From Lojkania enalia (taxonomy: Eukaryota > Ascomycota > Dothideomycetes > Pleosporales): a DNA stretch of 50,012 bases. Where the stretch lies: contig ML986750.1 in NCBI GenBank assembly GCA_010094045.1, forward strand, positions 58,477-108,488, written 5' to 3'. This document shows positions 9,887 to 18,656 of this stretch, in pieces. The translations under genes and the position numbers were made by a program. Under the pieces are notes generated by a model that was not told the origin of the DNA, did not search any database, and saw nothing but the letters and a program-made list of their open reading frames with translations. Numbering within the stretch: the stretch's first letter is position 1; every line of letters starts with the position of its first letter.

Positions 9887-11219
9887 CGTGGACAGGCGCA
9901 GCGAGGAAGAGATGGTGCTAGGGGTTCGGACGCGACTGCTGGACAGTGTTCGGCAGCGGATGCGAGCCGACGTCCCCGTGGCCGTCTACCTGTCTGGTGG
10001 CATCGATTCATCCGTCGTTGCGGGCATGGCGCGTCACGTGCACCTGCAGACGGCAGCGGGAGGACGGGAGGGAGCGGGTAGCGAGGCGGCGGGGGCGGGG
10101 CCGGCGGGGGCGGCGAGGGCACGTGCAGCCCCGACGTGCTTTAGCGTGGGATTCGAAGTTCCCGGCGGCGGCGACGGGGCCCTGGACGAGTCGGCGACGG
10201 CATCGCGCACCGCAGCCTGGCTCGGCGCCAAGCACCACATCCTGCCCGTGGGCGAGGCCGAGCTGGCCGACAACCTGGAGCAGGCCGTCTGGCACGCCGA
10301 GCACCACAACCAGAACCTCAACTTCGTCGGCAAGTTCCTGCTGTCGCGCATGGTGCATGCCCATGGCTATCGCGTCGTCTTGACGGGCGAGGGCGCCGAC
10401 GAGCAGTTTGCCGGCTATCCCATGTTCCGCCCGGACATGGTGCGCGGGGAAGACGAGCACCACCATCCCGACAGAGTGGCCGCCGCCGACGACACCATGG
10501 CCCGCCTCCTGGACCAGCGGGGCTCGACCGCTTGCGCAAACGTGCCCCCGACTGTTGGCCGCGAGCTGCGTGCCATCGGGACCGCCCGCGCACTATCTGC
10601 ATACCAACTGGCGCCCGCGTACTGGCACCCCAGCCTGCCCGCCCCGCGCCCGCTCGAGACGCTCGCTGCGGGCATGTCCGCATCTGCCAAGTTCAATATG
10701 CAGCACAAGTGGCATCCCCTGCACGCCGCCCTCTATGTGTGGACCAAGTCGCATCTCGCAAACTCTATCCTCAGCTGCCTTGGCGATCGCACCGAGATGG
10801 CCCATTCAGTCGAGGCCCGCACCCCCTTCCTGGACCACCACCTGACGTCGTACGTGAACTCGCTGCCGCCTGCCGTCAAACTGCGCTATGATGCCTCAAC
10901 CTCTCCTGCCACCTTCACCGAGAAGTGGATCTTGCGCGAGGCCGCCCAGCCTTTCGTCCTGCCAGAGCTTTACGCCCGCCGAAAGCACGCCTACACCGCC
11001 CCCATGCTGTATCGCGTCGGCGGGCCCCTGCATCGCCTGTACACCCGTCTGCTCACTGAAACCAACGTTGCGCGCTTGGGTTTTCTGGACTGGCAGCTGG
11101 TTGGTCAGCTGCCACACCAAGCTTTCGTGCTGCAGGACCCTAGGGCCATGCGCAGCCTGAATCTGTGCTGTCAGTGGATCATACTGTCCATCAGGTTCAA
11201 CATGCCCCCTGCTTGCTGA
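9076..11219 (+). CDS. Glutamine-dependent asparagine-synthetase-like amidotransferase (AsnB type), 2 exons, 692 aa
   Basis: Predicted to release ammonia from glutamine in an N-terminal Ntn-hydrolase domain and use it to amidate an adenylated carboxylate in a C-terminal PP-loop domain. Exons 9076-9241 and 9307-11219 (65-bp intron, GTAAGT donor). The protein starts MCGIS, so the nucleophile Cys2 is present, followed by AHRGPDSRG. Further family marks are GLGHCRLAIQDLS, GRDRYGIKPLF, the ATP pyrophosphatase motif SGGIDSS (residues 285-291), LTGEGADEQFAGY and HSVEARTPFLD. Oddities are a run of ten Gln (239-248) between the domains and an Ala/Gly/Arg-rich insert (about 302-331) encoded by very GC-rich DNA. 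It is longer than the roughly 570-residue housekeeping eukaryotic enzyme and looks closer to bacterial-type AsnB, so a specialised substrate is likely. Cys2 argues against a beta-lactam-synthetase role, as those enzymes lack it. Confidence 0.93.
9855..9884 (+). repeat. (CAG)10 microsatellite encoding a poly-Gln linker
   Basis: Ten uninterrupted CAG codons between the glutaminase and synthetase domains of the AsnB-like protein. The tract is pure, so it is likely to vary in length between strains without breaking the frame. Confidence 0.95.
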
Positions 11220-11296
11220 TGTTCGCTCTTTCTCCCACGAATACATATCTACCCCCACCAATCTGCTGGTTTCCTCGCCATCGCCCTGGCCTCAAC

Positions 11297-12872
11297 ATGG
11301 AGGCTTTTTCTGTCCTGACCAAAGTCGACCTATGTGTCCTGCCTCTAATGCTAGCTGCATCCTTCCTCGCCCATCTGGACAAGGTACCGAGCAAGTCCTT
11401 TCATCCTCGTTATGCTGTGCCACCCATCTCATGTCCTTCCGCTACCATGCCTGTCCACGAGCCACACGCTGACAAGGCCTCGTATGCGTCCATAATAGAA
11501 CTCTCTTGCCTACGCTGCTGCACTCGGCATGACTGAGCGACTCCACCTGCACGGCTCCCAATACTCATGGCTTAGCTCCGTTTTCTACATCGGCTACCTG
11601 CTTCTGCAGTTTCCCACCACGTACATCTTGACGCGCCTGCCTATCGGCAAATACCTGGGCGGCTCGCTCATCCTGTGGGGCTTGTGCCTCCCGCTTATGG
11701 CGACATGCTCCAGCTTTGCTTCAGCAGCCACCGTCCGTTTCATCATGGGCATGCTCGAGGCCGGATTACTACCCACTTGCGTCCTCCTCACTGCAACCTG
11801 GTACACGCGGGAAGAACAACCATTACGTACTGCTTTGTGGTTCGGGCCTTTTTCCGGCATCTTCGGCGGCGTGCTTGCATACTTTGTGGACAGCGCCCGC
11901 TCCACCTTGCCGGCTTGGAAGCTGCTCTTCATCATCTACGGTGTTGCAACTGTCGCGCTCGGCGTCGTTTGTATTATCGCCCTGCCCGATCACCCTGATA
12001 ACGCGTGGTTTCTCCGCCCATCCGAGGTACATCAGGCAAAGATGCGGACCCAAGAAAACAAGACGGGCCTTAGCACGCGCCAGCCGTGGAACTTTTCACA
12101 TATCTTCGAAGCCACCAAAGATGCCAAGTACTGGCTCATTGTCATCTTTGCCATTGCTCAGTCCATCACAAACGCTGGCATCACAAACTTCAGCCCTCTA
12201 ATCATTTCCGGCTTTGGATACTCTCGAGGTTACACCGTCTTGCTTGCTGCACCACAAGGCGGTATTGCCCTGGTTGCGCAGGTCGCTGCCTCTATCGCTA
12301 CTTTGTACATGACCGACTCACGATGTCTATTTTGGATTCTTTCCTGCATTCCCGCGTTTATTGGCGTCCTTATGATTCGCTTTGTACCTCTAAGCACGCA
12401 TAGAAATACTGCCCTGATGGGATTATATCTGACAGGCTTTTACAACACATCATGGGTCATGGCTATGAGCCTAGTCTCCTCCAACACGGCCGGCGCCACC
12501 AAGAAAAGTTTTACTGCTGTGTCACTCGCCATCTGCTACGCTGTTGGCAACATTGTGGGACCACACTTCTTCCTCGACAGCGAAAAGCCTCACTATCACT
12601 CCGGGATCGATGCAATGATGGTCGCCTTCGCCACTATGGCCGTTTGTGGTGGCCTTTATCGGTCAGTACTTACATTACTACCGTCTCGTTCTGCATCGTC
12701 CACGCTCATTGGTGATAGATATATCTGCATACTTCAGAACAAAGCTCGTGACCGCAGTGTGCAGTATCGCTTGCTACCCGCCCTCCCGGAAGAGCAAGAT
12801 GAAACAGTATTCAGCGAGCCAGACTCTGATAAAACGGACAAAGAGGTCTTGACCTTCCGTTATACATACTAG
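11297..12872 (+). CDS. MFS permease of the anion:cation symporter (ACS/Dal5-like) family, 3 exons, 467 aa
   Basis: Predicted plasma-membrane permease with about 12 transmembrane helices; the family imports organic anions such as allantoate, nicotinate or tartrate. Exons 11297-11383, 11499-12661 and 12719-12872. The first join gives LAHLDK-NSLAYAAALGM, continuing to LHGSQYSWLSSVFYIGYLL and LPIGKYLGG, the usual helix 1-2 region of this family. The second intron (12662-12718, 57 bp, GTCAGT donor, TAG acceptor) keeps the frame open and would be missed; removing it restores helix 12 followed by the family's NKxRDR tail motif. The N-terminus is short (about nine residues before helix 1), so the true start could differ. 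It begins 77 bp after the AsnB-like stop on the same strand, suggesting close functional linkage. Confidence 0.88.
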
Positions 12873-13409
12873 AATTCAGGTGTTTGGCGTTAATAGACTC
12901 GCATCGCTTCGTCCCATCTAGACTAGAACAACTATGCAATCGTTCCGGTCTTTGGCTTGTCCTATTCCAATTTATTGCCTGTTAGTGATTGCAGAACTTT
13001 GGAGAAACAAATAAGTTAAGGTGTGTTGTAGCCAGCCTCACTTTGTGTTGAGACTAAATCCTTAGAGTGACTTGCTCGCGAAAGCTTCGACACTTATCGT
13101 CAGCCACTCCCTTTGCTTCTTTCCATGACGGTAGCCTGCATGGTCAAAGCGCCCCTTTCTTTCTCATTTTCTCCTCTCAATAGCTCCGTAATACGTATTC
13201 AACATTGGTTCCCACCTGTATGAAGATTACGACATCAGCCACATTCACAAACAGCGGTGCGGGGCCGATGCGCTATGCGGTGGCAAAACATTCGACATTA
13301 ATATCGTGTCTAAGTACCTCTTTGCTCGACGAGACTTTCAAGCACTTCACCGATCACTCTTTCAACAACTATCTACGACAGTTGGTTTCAGCACCTCTTG
13401 CTCTTCAAA
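12873..13409. promoter_or_regulatory. Intergenic region: 3' end of the ACS permease and promoter of the DHA2 transporter
   Basis: 537 bp with no credible gene. A pyrimidine-rich stretch (about 13152-13178), common in fungal promoters, and a 10-bp palindrome AATACGTATT (13190-13199) precede the ATG at 13410. A 78-residue open frame at 13205-13441 overlaps the real start in another frame and resembles nothing I know. Confidence 0.45.
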
Positions 13410-15101
13410 ATGGTGAACGAAACCACGCCCTTATTGCATGATGATGTACCAACGGTGCTTCCTAGCGTAGCAGCAGAAGCCAAACCAGCTTCGGATCGAG
13501 TGCAGATCAAAGAGTGTGTATTGATCGCAATTATCAGCTGTTCAGGCTTCCTCAACGTAAGCCACGTACCCCTTCATCAGAGCCGCCATGCTACCAGTGT
13601 CTTCTCGCACACTAATAACGCGAGCAGATCTTCACAGCGCAATCCACCATTCTCATGCTTCCCACAATCGGATCCGCATACAACGTGCCCATTCACCGAC
13701 AGCATCTCATCACCTCATTGTACAATATCGCGTCGGGGAGTCTAATACTGCTTTGGGCTCGAGTAGCAGACGTATACGGCTCTGGCCTCATTTTCCTCGT
13801 GGGATCCACCCTATTCACAATTACGTCGGCCGGACTACCGCTTTCGCCAAACGAAGGCACACTGTACATGTTTCGAGCGTTCCAGGGCATCGGCACTGCC
13901 GCATCGCTTCCGTCGTCGATTGGCATCCTCGCGGCCACTTTTCCAGCGGGGAAGCGCAGAAACTATGCGCTCGTTGTGTACAACAGCATCTCTTCACTAG
14001 GGGCTGTTTTCGGCAACATCACAGGCGGCATCATTGGTGGCTATTCGTCGTGGAAATGGGTCTTTTGGTCTGCGGCCATCCTCGGCGCCATGGTGACGCT
14101 CGTCGCTGCCAGGACGGTCCCTTGGCGAGGACTTGCTCCGAAGACGTCGCTTCAGGGACTGGAGAAGGCGTCTTCAGTTGACTGGCTTGGTGGCGCTCTA
14201 GTCACAGCTAGTCTTACTACACTCCTTGTCACTATATCCAACGGCGGGAGCTGGAATGAGCTGCAGAATCCTTTGCAATTGGTTCTCGGGCTGTTTATGG
14301 GCTACATGTTTATCCGCAGACAGCGGAAACTTGAAGGGAATCCGATGCAACCACCCCTATTTAGGTTGTCTCTTTTGAGTATTCCAGGACTCTCTCCTGC
14401 TCTCTTTACCTATGCTTGTTTTGTTGCATCCTTCAACGCATTTCTCGTCTATGCGTCCTTGTTGTGAGTAGGCCTTTCCTCCTGCCCTTCCTCTTGTACC
14501 ATCTGTGCTAACCATCATCTTTAGCTACCAGCGGTATCTCGGTCTCTCAGTCTTGGAGACTACATTGCGTTTCATTCCATCCGGTCTCAGTTGCTGTTTG
14601 ATAGCGCTATTCGTCGCTCCCGCGCTTTCCGCCATTTCCGGTTTCCATCTGCTGATCGGAGCCATCTTCGCAAGCATAGTATCCGCTTTACTCTTCACCG
14701 TCCCCATCCCTCCATCGACTTCGTACTGGCTCTACGGATTGCCAGCCATGTGTCTAACTATGAGCGTTGAGGTCCTGGCACCTGTTCTCAGTCTTTTCGT
14801 GGTCAAATGCCTGGATCAGGATAACCAAGCCCTCGGCGGTGGCCTCTTGCAAACAAGCAATAATATAGGTAAAGCTGTTGGCTTGGCTATTGCGGGATTA
14901 GTGCAGAGGCTTGTTGAGACCATCTTGGCTCCTGTTTGCAAAGATTGTGAAGTCGGCACCTTGGCAGCAAAATCCGAAGGTAGAGTTGGCGACCAAATAT
15001 TGTTGACTGGTATTCGCGCAGCGCAATGTGCCAACATAATCTTCGCTGTGTTAGCCCTGATTACTACATTGGTTTATCTTAGGAAACTGCGAACGTTGTG
15101 A
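13410..15101 (+). CDS. MFS exporter, DHA2 (drug:H+ antiporter) type, 3 exons, 519 aa
   Basis: Predicted proton-driven membrane exporter, often used for self-protection or secretion of small molecules. Exons 13410-13556, 13628-14463 and 14525-15101; introns of 71 and 61 bp with GTAAGC and GTGAGT donors and, in the second, a GCTAAC branch site. Phases agree. The helix 1 join gives SGFLN-IFTAQSTILMLPTIG. The motif A equivalent is RVADVYG (residues 94-100) and the antiporter motif C region is GAVFGNITGGIIGG (173-186), followed by SSWKWVFW, all typical of DHA2. The chosen ATG has an A-rich context (AAAATGG). Downstream it converges with the amidase gene (227 bp between stops). Confidence 0.92.
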
Positions 15102-15328
15102 TGTGTTGGTCGAAAGGAACGACACCAAGGTGTAGGGTTACGGAGCTTGGAAAGTAACGCGTGCATGGGCTTTCGCAATCTCGCACCAAGGGCTTAAGGG
15201 TATGCTTTCATTCAAGGTTCGCGATTACTGATTTGATCTTTCTTTTGTCACTACAAGATTTGTATGCAAAAATTTATCACAAAAACGACTGGTGTCAACT
15301 GTTTCTCAAAACGCGAACGCCTACAGCA

Positions 15329-17194
15329 TCATTCATCTAGTGGTACTTTTCCGGAGTGAACAACGTTGACAAGATCCGGCTCTGGTGTTTTCATCGCTCG
15401 TTCCAGCTTCCCTTGAACTTCATGCATTTGCTCGAACGCATACGCAATTTCTATCAGCACTTCCTCGCTCCACTTTCTTCCAAGAAAGCTGATGCCAAAC
15501 GGTATTCCCGGAGCCAGATCCGCAATGTCCCAGCCAGCCAAATGCTTAACAAGTGTCTCAGCACCCGCAGCACCGAGTGGTACAGTGATTATCGGCGATC
15601 CGACAAGCGCAGGGATCTCGAACGCGATCGTGGTGGGCAGGACAATGGCATCAAGTTGATGGCGCTCGAGAGCTCCAAGAACTCCGCCCTCGCCACCAAA
15701 CAGCAAGTTTTCCTGGTAGTGTTTGGCAAAATTGGGCCTCTGGTTATGGAGTTCTTGATCGAGAGCAACGTCCCAGCTGTGTGTGTTTCGTTGTGGGTAT
15801 TCTTCAGCCGCGCAACTACGTGTAAATTCTCGCAGGCCTGCGAGATCACAAATTTGGTGTGGATTATGCTCGAGATTTGCGAAGAATTGAGAAATGTTGC
15901 TGGCGAAGTCGGCGCGTGTTACCAGGTTGCATGGCCGTACTTTCCAAGCCGCGTAAGTTGTGAAGTCGGCATTGTCGATTATTGTGGCGCCTGCGCCGCT
16001 CATGAGCGCCGTTGCTTCTTCGAAAGCAGGCAGTATGTGTTTTACCAAGTCTGCTTCTGCATCGAGAACATTACGCGCTATCCCAATCCGCTTGCCGTGC
16101 AGTCCGTCTAGCCTGCAGAAGGACGAGTATTTAGGAATCTGGCTGAGTGGCGATGACAGAGTGTATGCATCCATTGGATCCGGCCCGGAAATCACCTCGA
16201 GTAGTCTTGCAGCATCCTCTACTGTTCTCGCCATCGGGCCAACGGTGTCCTGATGTTCGCTGACGGGAACGACCATGTATCGGGACGTCAACCCAACGGT
16301 GGTTTTGATACCTACGATGTTGTTTCTGTCGCATGGACTGACTATGCTTCCAGATGTCTAAAGTTCCCAGCATTAACAAAAGTCTTGTCCAATTTCACAT
16401 GAATGGAGCCAAACATGAAGCTGAGCGTTGAGCGATGCACATACCTCCGTACCGATAGCCGCCCACGCAAGCCCAAGATCCACAGCTGTAGCATTCCCTC
16501 CTGAACTTCCACCGGGACACTGTTTTGGGTAATATGCTGCGTAGCTCTGCCCGGAGATTGCGTTCCAGGACTTGGTCGAGTTGGTTGACCGAAGCATTGA
16601 CCACTCGGACAAGCTCGTCTTACCCAATATAATGAGGCCATGAGCACGAAGTTTTTCGGCAATGCTAGAATCAGCGCGAAGCTTTGCGTTCAAAAGAGCA
16701 TATGAGCCGGATGAGAGGGATGTGAGCTAGAGACTAATAGAGTTGGGGTGCTTTGGGGAGGAACCAACCATGGGTTTGCATGCGATCACGGGTGCCGATG
16801 TTGCCTTTGAGAAGGACAGGAAGCCCGTGAAGGGGGCTATGATGTTGATGTCAGCACGGTGCTTCTTTAGGGTAACCTTGGACCGTGCGCTTATTACCCT
16901 CGGAGTCTACCTCTCGCCCTCTCATCGTCTAGACCTGCCGCAATTGATATGGCATCTGGGTTGATTTCCATAACGGCGTTCAGCGCACTATTCACATCCT
17001 CTATGCGCTTTAAGCATGCCTAGCACAAGTATTAGTTTAAGAGACCCGACTAGCAGCTGGGAGAAGCATACCACGACGAGATCCACGCTGGTAAAGCGAG
17101 AATCTGACAACCCGCTTACTAGCTCCTCTGATGTAGCGTTTAAAAGAGAGGGTATTTCGGCCCCTTTCTTAGAACACTCGTAAGCATTCTTCAT
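15329..17194 (-). CDS. Amidase-signature family hydrolase, 5 recognisable exons, about 540 aa, with one unresolved frame break
   Basis: Hydrolyses a carboxamide to acid and ammonia. Minus-strand exons: 17194-17072, 17019-16898, 16836-~16773, 16726-16445, 16357-15329. Introns 52, 61 and 87 bp have proper donors and phase. The Ser-cisSer-Lys triad is visible: Lys in LHGLPVLLKGN (about residue 92), cis-Ser in PGGSSGGNA, and the nucleophile in GTE-TSGSI across the last intron. The problem is between exons 3 and 4: frames are fixed by homology (RDRMQT ... SSGSYALLNAK), yet the 46 bases between them (16727-16772) hold no GT donor in matching phase, and the nearest one would make a 42-bp intron that shifts frame. 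Either an indel has broken the gene, the splice is non-canonical, or the sequence has an error. The 5' end sits at the right edge of the gene island, next to the repeats. Confidence 0.85.
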
Positions 17195-17260
17195 CTTGAA
17201 TCACTTGTGTAGCGAAGAAGGTAATAAGTTCAAGGAAGTTAGGAACACTTACGCTCCTTC

Positions 17261-17285
17261 CTTATAGAAGGTGCACTTCTATAAG
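17261..17285. repeat. Perfect 10-bp hairpin at the gene-island/repeat border
   Basis: CTTATAGAAG, a five-base loop (GTGCA), then CTTCTATAAG. It lies where base composition switches from genic to AT-rich, about 70 bp upstream of the amidase start codon. It could be part of that promoter or an end of a degraded mobile element; the sequence does not decide. Confidence 0.7.
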
Positions 17286-17848
17286 ATATATAACATACTA
17301 ACTAAAATAGACTAGATTTATAAAGCTATATAATAATATAAAGTAAAGTTTTAGTAAAATAAAATAAAATATAAAGTAAAATATAAAATAAAATATAAAA
17401 TAAAATAATATATTTAATAAGTAAGTTACTATCTTTTAACTATTATATTAACTTTAAAGCTTTATTACGTATCTTTATTATAATTAAATAACTACTATAG
17501 TATACTAAATTAATTTTTAAAAGTACTACTATTACTTATACTATCTATTTTAACTATATATATATAAGTATTATATCTAGACTACTTATAATACCTATAC
17601 TAAGCCTTTTTCTATACTCTTTTTAATATATTTCTACTATTACTATAACTAGAATCTATCTATTTAACTAATACTTTTTATACTTTTTTAACTATAAGAG
17701 TTTTTTCTATATATATATATATATTATATAAGGTTTTACTTATAGAAACTATTTATAACTCTATTAGATAGAGCCTAGAATATAGTTAAACTATTAGAGT
17801 TATATATAAAGTAAGATATATAACTATTATAATAAGCTAGTATAATAG
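17286..17848. other. AT-rich degraded sequence with an A/T low-complexity tract
   Basis: No gene visible. At 17339-17412 a run of TAAAATAAAATATAAAG-like words forms an imperfect AT minisatellite. The remainder is TA-rich with stops in every frame, like the RIP-mutated repeats, but I could not assign it to a family in this window. Confidence 0.6.
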
Positions 17849-18073
17849 TATTATAGTAATACCGTAATACCTCTATATCTATACCACCCTTACTATAATA
17901 CCTGAACTAGCTGCTAGTAATAACTATTAGCTGTTAGCTAGAATATAACCGACTTATCTTAACTATAATAGAGGAAGGTTTCGCCGATCTAGCTAGCCTA
18001 TTATTATAAATATAGAACGCTAAGAGGTACCGCCTCTATAGCTAGGGTTTAATCTAATATTAGCTACTATACA
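17849..18073 (+). repeat. Probable 5' LTR of element F, related to the LTR of element E
   Basis: The first ~150 bp (17849-18000) match the reverse complement of the E LTR at 40868-41170, starting at the same terminal position (originally TGTCACGG) and continuing through the poly-AATACC and GCTAGAATATAACCGACTTATC region. After about 18000 the two diverge. The right end is placed at ...TATACA (18073), where copy A is inserted in the other F copy; this end is tentative. Confidence 0.55.
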
Positions 18074-18377
18074 GGTTAACTCGGACGAGAACTAATAAAG
18101 TAATAATAGGTAGAAATATATTAAGAACTAATTATTAGATAGTAAGTAGTAGGACTATAGAAACTAGGGAGATAATTAGCTAGATAATAAGGTATAGTAT
18201 AACCTATATATATAATAATAGCAGAGGTATTAGGTATAGTAGAATAGACCTAATAGACCTAACAGATCTAATAAACTAGACTTAGTAGTCTTAGACCTAA
18301 CTATATAAGATAGAAGATCTTTTTAGTAGATTAAGTCCTATATAGTTATTCTCGTAGATTTATCTTATTACTCTATT

Positions 18378-18656
18378 TATAACGGCGCAGGTAAGATAAT
18401 AGGTCCAAATGCGGCACGAATCTACTCAGAGGTATATAGGAGTGCGTGGGGGTTCAGGGACCTAGGAATTCTATTAACACCTATAGGCCTTGTACGAAAG
18501 GATATAGAAGAACTACTAAGCTACTTATAAGGGAGTGTACAACTATATACGGAAGGGAAAAGGGGTAGAACTAGGGGTAGGATAAGATAAGCGAAAAGCT
18601 TTGGGATAAGGTTGTATATGAAGCTTTTCGTGGAACGATTTCTTTGCATTATTACA
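18378..18656 (-). repeat. 3' LTR of element B (279 bp)
   Basis: Pairs with 25291-25569. By hand alignment the two LTRs differ at about 16 positions, all transitions and with no indels, as expected if RIP rather than ordinary drift separated them. The polypurine tract is adjacent at 18657-18668 (read on the minus strand). Confidence 0.9.

Noticed and set aside
9946..10891. Several long open frames on both strands over the AsnB-like gene
   Set aside because: Very GC-rich DNA gives few stops; only the frame carrying SGGIDSS and GEGADEQ shows family motifs.
9076..11219. Beta-lactam synthetase as the identity of the AsnB-like protein
   Set aside because: The glutaminase nucleophile Cys2 and surrounding motifs are intact, unlike BLS/CarA; kept only as an analogy.
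13205..13441. 78-residue open frame upstream of the DHA2 transporter
   Set aside because: Overlaps the true start in another frame, no recognisable family, lies in a pyrimidine-rich promoter-like stretch.
16743..16964. 73-residue plus-strand open frame
   Set aside because: Antisense to the amidase exons 2-3; no family resemblance.
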